In this document: in pieces, positions 30,720 to 40,198 of the stretch
Layout: each line of letters opens with the position of its first letter
How positions within the stretch are numbered: position 1 is the first letter of the stretch
Source: Anaerolineae bacterium
Lineage (GTDB): Bacteria; Chloroflexota; Anaerolineae; J036; Brachytrichaceae
Direction of reading: 5' to 3'
Assembly: GCA_023511655.1 (NCBI GenBank)
Contig: JAIMBB010000005.1
Span: 1 to 54,306 of the forward strand
Length of the DNA stretch: 54,306 bases
Program-made: the position numbers and the translations under genes
The notes under the pieces: model-generated
Told to the model about the DNA's origin: nothing
What the model saw: the letters and a program-made list of their open reading frames with translations, nothing else
The model's database searches: none

Positions 30720-33170
30720 ATGGGTACGTTTCGCGAGCGTTTGGTGTACGCTGACGAAGTGAGCAGACATCTGACCCCCGAAGAGCTGCGACGGACCGTT
30801 GATCCGGGAGCGCTCGGCATCCGCACGACCGCCGACTGTAAGCCACTCGAGGGCGTGATCGGTCAGCCACGCGCTGTATCGGCGCTGAAGTTCGGGCTGG
30901 GTGTTCATGACGCCGGCTTCAACATCTATGTCTCTGGCCCCAACGGCATCGGCAAGACATCGGCTATCAGGTCCTTCCTCCAAAGCGAAGCGCGACAGAA
31001 GCCTTCCCCACACGATTGGTGCTACGTCAACAACTTCGACGACTCCTACCAGCCGATCGCCATCCGTCTGCCCGCCGGTCAGGCGCGTGTCTTCCAGCAA
31101 GAGATCCGCTCCCTGATCGAGCACGTGCGCCGCGAATTGCCCAAGGCGCTGGAGTCGGAGGAATTCGCCAACAGGCGCGACGGGCTTCTCAAAGATCTGG
31201 AGATCGGGCGTGCAGGCGCCCTCAACGAATTGAGCGCCAGGCTGGAGGCCATGGGCTTCGGCATGCAAGTGATGCCGACGGGCATCATGACGCTGCCGGT
31301 CAAACACGGCCGGCCACTGACTGAAGAGGAATTCGCGCGCATGACAGAAGAAGAGCGCGCTGCGTTCAAGGCGCGCAGCGAGGCAGTGCAGCACGAGGTG
31401 CGCGCAACGATGAAACAGGTGCGTGACCTGGAACGCCGGACGCAGGAGCAGTTACAGCAGCTCAGCCGGCAGGCCGCGATGACTGTGGTGGGCGGCTTGA
31501 TCGAAGACTTGATCGAGAAATACTCCGGGCAGCCTGCTGTCGTGTCATACCTCGAGGCATTGCAGAACGACTTACTAGATAACATCGAGTTGTTCAAACC
31601 TGCAACTTCGGCCCCGGAGGGCATCGGAGCGTTATTCGCACCATGGATGCAGGACCTTCCCCTGCGCAAATACGCCGTCAATGTGCTGATAGACAACAGC
31701 AAGCTGTCAGGCGCACCAGTTATCGTCGAGTCCAATCCCACCTATGCCAACCTCATCGGCCGCATCGAGAAGGAGAGCCAGTTCGGCGCGCTCCACACCG
31801 ATTTCACCATGATCAAGGCCGGCGCTTTGCATCGCGCCAACGGTGGGTATCTGGTGCTGCGCGTCGAAGACCTACTCCGTGAGCCGTACAGCTGGGATGG
31901 ACTAAAGCGCTGCATCAGCGCCGGCCAAATAGCAATCGAAGATCTGACGGATCGGCTGGGCTTCCTCTCGACCAAGACCCTTCGCCCCCAGCCGATCCCG
32001 CTGAATGTCAAGGTCATCTTGATCGGCCAGCCATTGCACTATCAATTGCTGCACGCCTACGATGCCGACTTCGCCGAGCTGTTCAAAGTGCGGGTGGACT
32101 TCGACACGCGCATGTCAAACGAGCCGGATAACGTCCGCGACGCACTCTCGCTCCTGCGCACGCTGTGCGAACGCGAAGGGTATCGTCACCTGACCAGCGC
32201 CGCCGCCGCCAAGCTGGTCGAGCACGCTGCACGCCTGGCAGAAGATCAGTCCAAGCTCTCGACCCACTTTGGCACCTTGCTCGACATCGTGCGGGAAGCG
32301 AACCTGTATGCCGAGCAGGATGGTGCTGACTACGTCGAAGCCCACCACCTGCGCAAGGCGCTCGATCAACGCGTCTATCGCTCAAGCATGATCCAGGAGC
32401 GGTTGCAGGAGATGATCCTGCGCAACATGCTGTTGATCGAGACGAGTGGCGAGGTCGTCGGCCAGGTGAACGGCCTGGCGATGTTCAACCTCGGCGACTA
32501 CGATTTCGGGCTGCCCAGCCGCATTACGGCAAGCGTCGAACCCGGCAGCAAAGGCATCATAGACATCGAACGGGAAGTCGAGCTGGGCGGACCGATTCAT
32601 AGCAAAGGCGTCATGATCCTGAGCGGCTATCTGTCGAACCGGTACGGGCAAAACAAACCGTTGAGCTTGTCGGCGCGGATCGTGTTCGAGCAAAGCTACC
32701 AAGCCGTCGAAGGGGACAGCGCGTCATCCGCGGAGCTGTATGCGCTGTTATCCGCTCTGTCTTGCCTGCCGATCAAACAATCCATCGCCGTAACCGGCTC
32801 GGTGAACCAGCACGGCGAAGTCCAGGTCATCGGCAGCGTGAACGAGAAGATCGAAGGGTTCTTCGATGTGTGCAAAGCGCGCGGCCTGACCGGCGAGCAG
32901 GGGGTGCTCATTCCCGCCGGCAACGTCCAGCATCTCATGCTGCGCGAGGACGTAGTCGAAGCCGTTGCACGCGGCGAGTTTCATGTATGGGCGGTGAGGG
33001 ATGTGGACGAAGGCCTCGCAGCGCTCACCGGCCGGCCGGCCAGTCAGGTGCACATGCAAGTCGAGAGGCGGCTGAAAGCCTTTCGCCACAGCCTGAAAAG
33101 ACTTGCATCACCCTCCGGTGGATCGAGACACGAGCGATCCACTGTCGCCGCACCACCAACGAACGGATAA
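30720..33170 (+). CDS. Lon-like ATP-dependent protease (AAA plus S16 Lon protease domain)
   Basis: 816-residue LonC/YcbZ-type protease. Seen: LTPEELRRTVDPGALGIRT and a Walker A GPNGIGKT (73-80), a central coiled-coil-like Glu/Arg-rich segment (about 140-260), VIVESNPTYANLIGRIE, a C-terminal AAA part, and the Lon protease domain with catalytic Ser667 (GDSASS) and Lys710 (VNEKIEGF). The 43-residue spacing equals that of canonical Lon. The frame is open further upstream to 30588; ATG 30720 gives the family-like N-terminus, but no clear Shine-Dalgarno is seen. It is 12 bases upstream of the malic enzyme gene. Cytoplasmic protein quality control is likely. Confidence 0.9.
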   Translation: MGTFRERLVYADEVSRHLTPEELRRTVDPGALGIRTTADCKPLEGVIGQPRAVSALKFGLGVHDAGFNIYVSGPNGIGKTSAIRSFLQSEARQKPSPHDWCYVNNFDDSYQPIAIRLPAGQARVFQQEIRSLIEHVRRELPKALESEEFANRRDGLLKDLEIGRAGALNELSARLEAMGFGMQVMPTGIMTLPVKHGRPLTEEEFARMTEEERAAFKARSEAVQHEVRATMKQVRDLERRTQEQLQQLSRQAAMTVVGGLIEDLIEKYSGQPAVVSYLEALQNDLLDNIELFKPATSAPEGIGALFAPWMQDLPLRKYAVNVLIDNSKLSGAPVIVESNPTYANLIGRIEKESQFGALHTDFTMIKAGALHRANGGYLVLRVEDLLREPYSWDGLKRCISAGQIAIEDLTDRLGFLSTKTLRPQPIPLNVKVILIGQPLHYQLLHAYDADFAELFKVRVDFDTRMSNEPDNVRDALSLLRTLCEREGYRHLTSAAAAKLVEHAARLAEDQSKLSTHFGTLLDIVREANLYAEQDGADYVEAHHLRKALDQRVYRSSMIQERLQEMILRNMLLIETSGEVVGQVNGLAMFNLGDYDFGLPSRITASVEPGSKGIIDIEREVELGGPIHSKGVMILSGYLSNRYGQNKPLSLSARIVFEQSYQAVEGDSASSAELYALLSALSCLPIKQSIAVTGSVNQHGEVQVIGSVNEKIEGFFDVCKARGLTGEQGVLIPAGNVQHLMLREDVVEAVARGEFHVWAVRDVDEGLAALTGRPASQVHMQVERRLKAFRHSLKRLASPSGGSRHERSTVAAPPTNG

Positions 33171-33182
33171 AAGGAGTTTGTC

Positions 33183-35510
33183 ATGTCTCGCACCCATGGA
33201 AGCGCAATTGGAATCGAATCTCTGGAGTACCACCGACGCCCTCCGCGGGGCAAATTGGAAATCACCCCAACCAAGCCGTGCGCTACGCAGCGCGACCTGA
33301 CCCTGGCCTACAGCCCGGGCGTGGCCGAACCTTGCCTGGCCATTCACGATCACCCAGAGGACATCTACGAATACACCGCCAAGGGCAACCTGGTCGCCGT
33401 AATCAGCAACGGCACAGCTGTGCTGGGGCTGGGTAACATTGGCGCAGCCGCCGGCAAACCGGTGATGGAAGGCAAAGCGCTGCTGTTCAAGCGCTTTGCT
33501 GATGTAGACAGCATTGACATCGAACTGGCAACTGAAGACCCGGATGCATTCATTGCCGCCGTAAAGTTGATGGAACCCAGCTTCGGCGGCATCAACCTGG
33601 AGGACATCAAGGCGCCGGAGTGTTTCTACATCGAAGAGCAACTGCGCGCCGCAATGCACATCCCGGTCATGCACGACGATCAACACGGCACGGCCATCAT
33701 CTCCGGCGCGGCATTGCTGAATGCCTGCGAACTGGTCGGCAAACGCCTGTCGGAGGTAAGGATCGTGATCAACGGAGCCGGCGCATCGGCCATCGCTTGC
33801 GCAAATTTCTATGTGGCGCTCGGCGCACGCCGCGAGAACATCATCCTGTGCGACAGCAAGGGCGTGATCTACAAAGGCCGCGTGGCCGGCATGAACGCCT
33901 ACAAAGAAGCGTTCGCCGTGGATACGCCGCTGCGCACGCTCGAACAGGCCATCGCCGGCGCCGATGTATTCGTCGGGTTGTCAGTTGCCGGCGTGGTCAC
34001 CCCAGAGATGGTGAAGACGATGGCTGCGCGCCCAATCATCTTCGCCATGGCCAACCCCGACCCGGAGATCGGCTACGACGAAGCTAAAGCTGCACGTCCG
34101 GATGCGATCGTCGCCACCGGCCGCAGCGACTACCCGAATCAGGTCAACAATGTCCTGGGCTTTCCGTTCATCTTCCGGGGTGCGCTGGACGTGCGCGCGA
34201 CGCAGATCAACGAAGCGATGAAGATCGCTGCGGCGCATGCGCTGGCCGCGCTGGCACGTCAGGATGTGCCCGACGAAGTGGTGAAAGCCTATGGCCTCGA
34301 GCGTTTGAGCTTTGGGCCCGAGTACCTGATTCCCAAACCGCTCGACCCGCGAGTGCTGTTGTGGGAAGCGCCCGCAGTGGCCCAGGCCGCGATGGACTCC
34401 GACGTGGCGCGCGTTCGGATAGACATGGCCACCTACCGCCAACAACTCGAAGCACGGCTGGGCAAGAGTCGCGAGATGATGCGCATCATCTACAACAAGG
34501 CTGCCGGCGAGCCTAAGCGCATCGTGCTGGCCGAGGGCGAACACGAAAAGATCATCCGCGCAGCACGTCAACTCGTTGACGAAGGCATTGCACATCCCAT
34601 TTTGCTGGGCGATGCCGCGGTAATCAACCAGAAAGCGCGCGAACTTAAACTCGACCTGACGGGCATTCGCACGCTCGATCCGAAAACGTCACCCGACCGC
34701 GACCGATACATCAATTACATTTATGCCCTGCGCCAGCGCAAAGGAGTGACGATGGTTGAGGCGCGCGAGCTGGTGGCCAACCCAAACTATTTCGCAGCGG
34801 TCATGGTGGCGCTGGGCGAAGCCGACGGAATGATCTCCGGCCTGAGCTTGCACTATCCCGATGTGATGCGACCGGCTTTGCGCATCATCGGCACCAGCAA
34901 CGGCAATCGGATCGCAGCCGGCGTATACATGGTCACGCTGAAGGATCGCGTGCTGTTTTTTGCCGATACCACGGTGAACATAGATGTGGACGCCGAGAAG
35001 CTGGCTGAAATCGCCCTGCTGACGGCGGATCTGGTGCGACAGTTCGACGTTGAGCCACGCATCGCCATGCTCAGCTTCTCCAGCTTCGGTAGCACGCGGC
35101 ATCCGCGCTCCGAAATGGTGCGACAAGCTGTGGAGATTGCCCGCCGGCGCGCGCCGCATTTGCACATCGAGGGCGAGCTGATGGCCGACACGGCGCTCTC
35201 AGAAGAACTACTTCGCGACTATCCGTTCAATGTGCTCGGCCAGCCGGCTAACGTGTTGATCTTTCCCAACCTCGAAGCGGGCAACATTGCCTACAAACTG
35301 ATGCGCGAGCTGGCCAGCGCCGAAGTCGTTGGCCCAATCCTGATAGGCATGCGCAAGCCAGTGCACGTGCTGCAACGAGGCGATTCAGTGCGCAGCATTG
35401 TCAACCTCGCAGCGCTGGCAGTGGTCGAAGCTCAACGCCTGGACAGCGCAAACAAGCCTGAGCCAGGCGCAAGCTTCGGCGAGGCGGCGTGGTCGGTGAT
35501 TCGCACTTGA
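33183..35510 (+). CDS. maeB: malic enzyme with C-terminal phosphotransacetylase-like domain (MaeB type)
   Basis: 775 residues. Residues 1 to about 430 are an NAD(P)-malic enzyme: [53 protein letters not shown], and the nucleotide-binding [14 protein letters not shown]. Residues about 440-775 are a phosphate acetyl/butyryltransferase-like domain ([16 protein letters not shown]...[13 protein letters not shown]), known to be regulatory and catalytically inactive in MaeB. Reaction: L-malate to pyruvate plus CO2 with NADP reduction. A good GGAG (33173-33176) precedes the ATG. It would feed pyruvate to the nearby PFOR. Confidence 0.95.
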   Translation: MSRTHGSAIGIESLEYHRRPPRGKLEITPTKPCATQRDLTLAYSPGVAEPCLAIHDHPEDIYEYTAKGNLVAVISNGTAVLGLGNIGAAAGKPVMEGKALLFKRFADVDSIDIELATEDPDAFIAAVKLMEPSFGGINLEDIKAPECFYIEEQLRAAMHIPVMHDDQHGTAIISGAALLNACELVGKRLSEVRIVINGAGASAIACANFYVALGARRENIILCDSKGVIYKGRVAGMNAYKEAFAVDTPLRTLEQAIAGADVFVGLSVAGVVTPEMVKTMAARPIIFAMANPDPEIGYDEAKAARPDAIVATGRSDYPNQVNNVLGFPFIFRGALDVRATQINEAMKIAAAHALAALARQDVPDEVVKAYGLERLSFGPEYLIPKPLDPRVLLWEAPAVAQAAMDSDVARVRIDMATYRQQLEARLGKSREMMRIIYNKAAGEPKRIVLAEGEHEKIIRAARQLVDEGIAHPILLGDAAVINQKARELKLDLTGIRTLDPKTSPDRDRYINYIYALRQRKGVTMVEARELVANPNYFAAVMVALGEADGMISGLSLHYPDVMRPALRIIGTSNGNRIAAGVYMVTLKDRVLFFADTTVNIDVDAEKLAEIALLTADLVRQFDVEPRIAMLSFSSFGSTRHPRSEMVRQAVEIARRRAPHLHIEGELMADTALSEELLRDYPFNVLGQPANVLIFPNLEAGNIAYKLMRELASAEVVGPILIGMRKPVHVLQRGDSVRSIVNLAALAVVEAQRLDSANKPEPGASFGEAAWSVIRT

Positions 35511-35537
35511 GGCGGCTACACACGGCAAGGGCAGCGA

Positions 35538-35585
35538 GCCTGACGGTTCGTCGAACCTCTGGGGAACCCGTCAGGCGTCTTCTTG
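35538..35585 (+). terminator. rho-independent terminator after maeB
   Basis: Stem GCCTGACGGTT / AACCCGTCAGGC (one bulged base), with a nested smaller repeat GGTTCG-T-CGAACC in the loop, followed by GTCTTCTT. It is 28 bases after the malic enzyme stop. Confidence 0.7.
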
Positions 35586-35621
35586 TGAGCAGGTGCCGCT
35601 TTCGTCTATCATGCGGTCACC

Positions 35622-36710
35622 ATGACCACACAACCTACCATCATCGGCATCATCGGCGCCGGCAACATCAGTTCAACCTACCTCGAATCCGACCGCAAGT
35701 TCCACAACATCCGAATCACCAAGATCGCCGACATTGACATGGCGCGCGCGCATGCTCAGGCTGCAAAGTTTGACAAACAAGCCGTGAGCGTGGACGCGCT
35801 GCTGGCCGATCCAGAAATCGAGATCGTCGTCAACCTGACGGTGCCCAACGCCCACGCATCGGTTGCGCTACAAGCATTGGAGGCCGGCAAACACGTCTAC
35901 AACGAGAAGCCGCTCGCCACCACGCGAGAAGACGCCCAGCGACTGCTGGCGCTGGCCAGGGCCAAAGGCCTGCGGGTGGGCGGCGCGCCCGATACCTTCC
36001 TCGGCGGCGGCCTGCAGACCTGTCGCGCGCTGTTGGACGACGGGGCGATTGGCCGGCCGGTGGTCGCCTTCGCGCGCATGCTCTCTCCCGGCATGGAGAT
36101 GTGGCATCCCAGCCCGGAATTCTTCTACAAGCCTGGCGGCGGGCCGATGTTCGACATGGGGCCGTATTACCTGACGGCGCTGGTAACATTGCTCGGCCCG
36201 GCACGACTGGCCAGCGGCATGACCCGCATCACCCATCCTGAACGCACCATCACCAGCCAACCGCTATACGGCACGAAGATCGTCGTCGAGGTGCCCACCC
36301 TGGTGAGCGGCATGCTCGAATTCGCCAGCGGCGTCATCGCCAACATCACCACCACGTTCGACGTGGCCAGCGGCTACGAGGTCGGATTGACGATCTACGG
36401 CACCGAAGGCGAGTTGGAGTGTCCGGACCCCAACATCTTCGGCGGGCCGGTGCGGCTGAAGCGGAAGGGCAGAAAGGACTGGCAGGATATCCCCATCAGA
36501 CACAAATGGGTGCAGAACAGCCGCGGGATCGGTGTGGCAGATATGGCCGAGGCAATCCGCACCGGCCGCCCTCACCGCGCTAATGCCGAGCTGGCTTACC
36601 ATGTGCTGGACCTGATGCATGCCTTCCACGACAGCGCGCGCGAGGGCCGACACATCGTGCTGAGCAGCACGTGCAATAGACCCCAGCCTTTGCCGGTGAA
36701 CTGGCCGTAA
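35622..36710 (+). CDS. Gfo/Idh/MocA family oxidoreductase
   Basis: 362 residues. N-terminal Rossmann fold GIIGAGNISSTYLES, the dinucleotide-side motif NLTVPNAHASVALQALEAGKH and the signature NEKPLATT (catalytic Lys region), then a C-terminal alpha/beta domain with GGGPMFDMGPYYLTAL. These enzymes oxidise or reduce a sugar, cyclitol or sugar acid with NAD(P). It stands alone after the maeB terminator, with no linked transporter, so the substrate is unknown. Confidence 0.9.
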   Translation: MTTQPTIIGIIGAGNISSTYLESDRKFHNIRITKIADIDMARAHAQAAKFDKQAVSVDALLADPEIEIVVNLTVPNAHASVALQALEAGKHVYNEKPLATTREDAQRLLALARAKGLRVGGAPDTFLGGGLQTCRALLDDGAIGRPVVAFARMLSPGMEMWHPSPEFFYKPGGGPMFDMGPYYLTALVTLLGPARLASGMTRITHPERTITSQPLYGTKIVVEVPTLVSGMLEFASGVIANITTTFDVASGYEVGLTIYGTEGELECPDPNIFGGPVRLKRKGRKDWQDIPIRHKWVQNSRGIGVADMAEAIRTGRPHRANAELAYHVLDLMHAFHDSAREGRHIVLSSTCNRPQPLPVNWP

Positions 36711-36830
36711 CTTCAGGGTATTGAAGGTTGTAGAGGCGGTTCGTCCTAACACTGCCTATGCGAATGCCGGCCGACAGCCCCCGCCTTGGAACGTGCGCGT
36801 CGCGTATTGCCGAAGCGCTTGTCATCTGGA

Positions 36831-36859
36831 TTGACAATTGAGCCTTGTCCGCATAGAAT
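36831..36859 (+). promoter_or_regulatory. consensus sigma-70-type promoter for dtxR-like/P1B-4 operon
   Basis: -35 TTGACA (36831-36836) is perfect, the spacer is 17 bases, and -10 is TAGAAT (36854-36859). Transcription should start near 36866, within the palindromic operator. Confidence 0.85.
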
Positions 36860-36868
36860 TTGAGTGCT

Positions 36869-36887
36869 GTCAAACCTTAAGTTTGAC
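36869..36887. promoter_or_regulatory. palindromic operator candidate for the DtxR-family regulator
   Basis: Perfect inverted repeat GTCAAAC-CTTAA-GTTTGAC, 14 bases before the regulator's start codon and overlapping the predicted transcription start. Position and symmetry fit autoregulation by the encoded metal sensor. Confidence 0.65.
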
Positions 36888-36900
36888 GACACTTAGAATC

Positions 36901-37584
36901 ATGTCGAAAGCGACGTACACCGACCCGGCGGGCGTCAATGATGCGACCCTGCATTATCTCGACGTCATCTACCGCCTGACCCAGCAGGCCGACGCGGCGA
37001 ACACGACCGACATCGCGGAGAAGCTGGGCGTCACGCCATCCGGCGCGAGCGTGATGCTGAAGCGACTGGCCGAGCGTAAGCTGGTGCAGCTCACGCCTTA
37101 CAAGGGCGCGACGCTCACCCCGCAGGGCAGGCGGCTGGCACTGCGCACCATCCGACGCCACCGTTTGCTGGAGATGTTTCTGCACAAAGTGATGGGGTTC
37201 GAGTGGCATGAGGTGGACGACCACGCCCACGTGTTGGAGACGGCCATCACCGAGCCACTCGAAGATCGGATGGACGAAATGCTCGGCCATCCCACGCGCT
37301 GTCCGCATGGGCACCTGATCCCGCGCAAGGACGGCAGCCTGCCTGAGGTGAACGACGTGCCGATCTTAACCGTCCCGCCCGGCACGACCGGCGTCATCCG
37401 CTGTGTGGACACCGATAACAGCGACTGGCTGAAATACCTGGGCGACCAGGGGCTCAAGCCCGGTGCGCCGGTGAAGTTGAAAGACATCGCCCCCTATGGC
37501 GGGCCGATCACCATCGAGACGCCAGAGGGCACACTCGCGATCGGACAAAACCTCGCCGAGCTGATCTACATCGAACCAGACTAG
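36901..37584 (+). CDS. DtxR/MntR-family metal-dependent transcriptional regulator
   Basis: 227 residues in the three-part DtxR layout: winged helix-turn-helix with HYLDVIYRLTQQ and ANTTDIAEKLGVTPSGASVMLKRL (about 15-55), a dimerisation/metal domain with HRLLEMFLHKVMGFEWHEVDDHAHVLE and MLGHPTRCPHGHLIP (metal-binding Glu/His/Cys), and a C-terminal FeoA/SH3-like domain (about 150-225). It senses Fe2+, Mn2+ or a similar metal. ATG 36901 is preferred over an upstream in-frame start because the operator and promoter lie between them. It is 4 bases before the efflux ATPase, so the two form an operon. Confidence 0.92.
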   Translation: MSKATYTDPAGVNDATLHYLDVIYRLTQQADAANTTDIAEKLGVTPSGASVMLKRLAERKLVQLTPYKGATLTPQGRRLALRTIRRHRLLEMFLHKVMGFEWHEVDDHAHVLETAITEPLEDRMDEMLGHPTRCPHGHLIPRKDGSLPEVNDVPILTVPPGTTGVIRCVDTDNSDWLKYLGDQGLKPGAPVKLKDIAPYGGPITIETPEGTLAIGQNLAELIYIEPD

Positions 37585-37588
37585 GGCC

Positions 37589-39664
37589 ATGGCCGCCTCA
37601 ACCCAACCGACAGAACTCACCAAGGCGGGTAGATCACCCGCCTTTGCTTTTCTTCCCAGGCTGCGCACCTGGCTCACCCTGCAACGGGTCGAGGCCATCT
37701 GCGTGGTGATCACCTTCATCGCCATGATGGCCGGGCTGATCACGTCGAATTTGGGCGCAGCCTCGTGGGTCCCGTCGTTGTTCTACCTGATCGCCTATGT
37801 GAGCGGCGGCGTCTTCGGCGTACAGGCGGGCATCGAATCACTGCGGCAGTTCCGCGTGGACGTAGACCTGCTCATGGTGCTGGCCGCGCTAGGCGCCGTA
37901 GCCATTGGCTCGCCGTTCGAGGGCGCAATGCTGCTGTTCCTGTTTTCGCTCTCGAACGTTCTGCAAGCCTATGCGCTCGGCCGCACGCGCAGCGCCATCC
38001 AAGCGCTCATGAAATTGCGGCCTGATCAGGCCCTGCTCAAGCGCGACAACGAGACCGTGCTGATGCCGATCGAGCAGCTCGCCATCGGCGATCACGTCCT
38101 GGTGCGCCCAGGCGAACGAGTACCCCTGGACGGCATCGTGGTCGAGGGCGAGAGCACGCTCGACCAGTCCTCGCTGACCGGCGAATCCATGCCCGTGGGC
38201 AAAAGCGTCGGCGACTTAGTCTTCGCCGGCACGATCAACCAATCCGGCAGCCTGGAAGTGAAAGTGACCAAGCTGGCACGCGACTCGACCATCGCCAAGC
38301 TGATCAAGATGGTCGAAGAAGCTCAGAGTGAGAAGGCCCCGACCGAGCGCTTCCTCGACAAGTTCGAACAAATCTACGCCGTCGGCGTGATCCTGTTCAC
38401 GCTGCTGCTCATCGTCGTGCCAACGCTAGCTTTCAACGCTCCGTTCGGGGAGACGCTGTATCGGGCCATCACGGTGATGGTGGTGGCGTCGCCTTGCGCG
38501 TTGATCATCAGCACGCCCGCCTCGGTCCTATCGGCTATTGCCAATGGCGCCCGGCAGGGCATCCTCTTCAAGGGCGGCGCACATCTCGAGCAGGCTGCTC
38601 AACTTGACACCATCGCCTTCGACAAAACCGGCACATTGACCGTGGGCAAGCCCACCGTGACCGACGTGACCATCGTCCCGATGCTCCCGACGCCTGCACC
38701 CGACTGCGACGACCCACCATGTGCATCCGCAGTGCCCGACCACGTGCGGCTCGAGCAAGAGAACATCCTGCTCACCCTGGCCGCGTCGGTCGAGTCGAAG
38801 TCCGAACATCCGCTGGCGCAGGCGATCGTAGAAACGGCCAGATACCGCGGCTTGAGCATCCCGGAGGCCACGCAGTTCGTGAACACCACCGGGAAGGGGG
38901 TCTGCGCGCGCACAGCCTTCATGGGTGGGATGGACATCGCAGTGGGCAGCCCGCGCTACTTTGACGGTTACCGAACTAACGGCATGGAGCAGGCCATGCA
39001 AGAAGTGAAACGCCTGCAGAACGACGGCAAGACCTCGGTGCTCGTCGCCAAGATTCACAACGACGCGCAACCACCCCAGGCCAACGTGCTGGGGGTGATC
39101 GCCATCGCCGATGTCGTTCGGCCGAGCGCCGCCCACGTGGTCAAGCGACTGCACGAACTTGGCATCAAGCGCGTGGTGATGCTGACGGGAGACAACGAGC
39201 GCGTCGCGCGCGCTGTGGCCCGGCAAACCGGCGTAGACGAAGTGTATGCCGACCTGCTGCCGGAGGACAAGGTGACTCAGATCAAACGCTTGCGCATGGA
39301 AGGCGGGCGACCGCACAATGTGGCGATGATCGGCGATGGGGTGAATGACGCGCCGGCCCTGGCCAGCGCGACTCTGGGCATGGCAATGGGAGCAGCCGGG
39401 ACGGATGTTGCGCTCGAAACTGCCGACGTCGTGCTGATGTCCGACGACCTGCGCAAGATTCCCTACGCGATCTCGCTCAGCCGACAGGCGCGCAAAGTGA
39501 TCTTGCAAAACCTGGCCTTCGCTATCGCGGTGATCGTCATGCTGGTCATCGCTGCGCTCGGATTCGAACTTCCGCTCCCAGTCGGCGTGGTCGGCCACGA
39601 AGGCAGCACCGTGATCGTGGTGTTGAACGGGCTGCGGCTGCTGCTGTTTCGAGACAAGTCGTGA
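37589..39664 (+). CDS. P1B-4-type heavy-metal-transporting ATPase
   Basis: 691-residue P-type ATPase. Seen: TGES actuator loop (LDQSSLTGESMP), the membrane motif SPC (Ser301-Pro302-Cys303), phosphorylation site DKTGT (Asp345), HP-type motif SEHPLAQ, GDGVNDAP and the last-helix HEGST...N (His670). SPC plus HEG(S/G)T marks subgroup P1B-4, known to export Fe2+ or Co2+ (PfeT, CtpD, CoaT) rather than the CPC-type copper/zinc pumps. No N-terminal metal-binding domain is present. An acidic Cys/Pro/Asp insert (PAPDCDDPPC) lies in the nucleotide domain near residue 372. It is co-transcribed with the DtxR regulator. Confidence 0.92.
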   Translation: MAASTQPTELTKAGRSPAFAFLPRLRTWLTLQRVEAICVVITFIAMMAGLITSNLGAASWVPSLFYLIAYVSGGVFGVQAGIESLRQFRVDVDLLMVLAALGAVAIGSPFEGAMLLFLFSLSNVLQAYALGRTRSAIQALMKLRPDQALLKRDNETVLMPIEQLAIGDHVLVRPGERVPLDGIVVEGESTLDQSSLTGESMPVGKSVGDLVFAGTINQSGSLEVKVTKLARDSTIAKLIKMVEEAQSEKAPTERFLDKFEQIYAVGVILFTLLLIVVPTLAFNAPFGETLYRAITVMVVASPCALIISTPASVLSAIANGARQGILFKGGAHLEQAAQLDTIAFDKTGTLTVGKPTVTDVTIVPMLPTPAPDCDDPPCASAVPDHVRLEQENILLTLAASVESKSEHPLAQAIVETARYRGLSIPEATQFVNTTGKGVCARTAFMGGMDIAVGSPRYFDGYRTNGMEQAMQEVKRLQNDGKTSVLVAKIHNDAQPPQANVLGVIAIADVVRPSAAHVVKRLHELGIKRVVMLTGDNERVARAVARQTGVDEVYADLLPEDKVTQIKRLRMEGGRPHNVAMIGDGVNDAPALASATLGMAMGAAGTDVALETADVVLMSDDLRKIPYAISLSRQARKVILQNLAFAIAVIVMLVIAALGFELPLPVGVVGHEGSTVIVVLNGLRLLLFRDKS

Positions 39665-39722
39665 TGCGCGTTGTGTACCCTGCGGGGCACGCCTGCGGAA
39701 CACGGCGAAACCGGAAAAGCAA

Positions 39723-39772
39723 CCGATCGGCCACCGCCCTGCGTCGTGATGCGCAGGGCAGCAGCCGACCGG
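39723..39772. terminator. long imperfect hairpin between convergent genes
   Basis: Outer arms CCGATCGGC / GCCGACCGG (one mismatch) enclose a perfect inner stem GCCCTGCG / CGCAGGGC. It lies between the P1B-4 ATPase and rpsT stops, which converge; probably a bidirectional terminator. Confidence 0.6.
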
Positions 39773-39792
39773 CCAGTTTCATCGAGATAAAG

Positions 39793-40074
39793 CTACCGTT
39801 TGGCCGCTGCAGCGACCGCCTTGTTGTATTGCTTCATCAAACGCGACTTGCGCCGGGCAGCGTTGTTCTTGTGAATAACGCCTTTGCCTGCCGCGCGATC
39901 CAGGTAACTGATCGCTTTGATGAGTTCAACTTTGGCCTGTTCGAGATCTTTCGACATGATGGCCAGACGCGTCTTTTTGACCGCCGTGCGCGAACGTGAG
40001 CGATGCAGGCGATTGAACTTCGCTTTGCGCGCGCTATTGCGAATGCGCTGTTTTGCCGATGCAGTATTTGCCAC
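39793..40074 (-). CDS. rpsT: 30S ribosomal protein S20
   Basis: 93 residues, highly basic, with the S20 pattern ANTASAKQRIRNSARKAKFN at the start and a C-terminal GVIHKNNAARRKSRLMKQ. It binds 16S rRNA in the small subunit. The start is GTG at 40074, preceded by GGAGAGG about 7 bases upstream; non-ATG starts are known for this gene in other bacteria, where they help autoregulation. It is a single-gene unit, divergent from the complex-I-like gene. Confidence 0.97.
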   Translation of the reverse strand: MANTASAKQRIRNSARKAKFNRLHRSRSRTAVKKTRLAIMSKDLEQAKVELIKAISYLDRAAGKGVIHKNNAARRKSRLMKQYNKAVAAAAKR

Positions 40075-40198
40075 TGAAATCCTCTCCGGTCGTCGGAAAC
40101 TAGTCTGACTTCTTCTCTGCGCCGATGCGCACTTAGCCTGGCATCCAGGCGCTGAGCGGCTGGTATTCTACCTCGCAGCAGAGGTAATTGTCCAGGCA

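Noticed and set aside
38528-39703. 391-codon open frame antisense to the P1B-4 ATPase
   Set aside because: Composition typical of an antisense shadow; conserved ATPase motifs are on the other strand.
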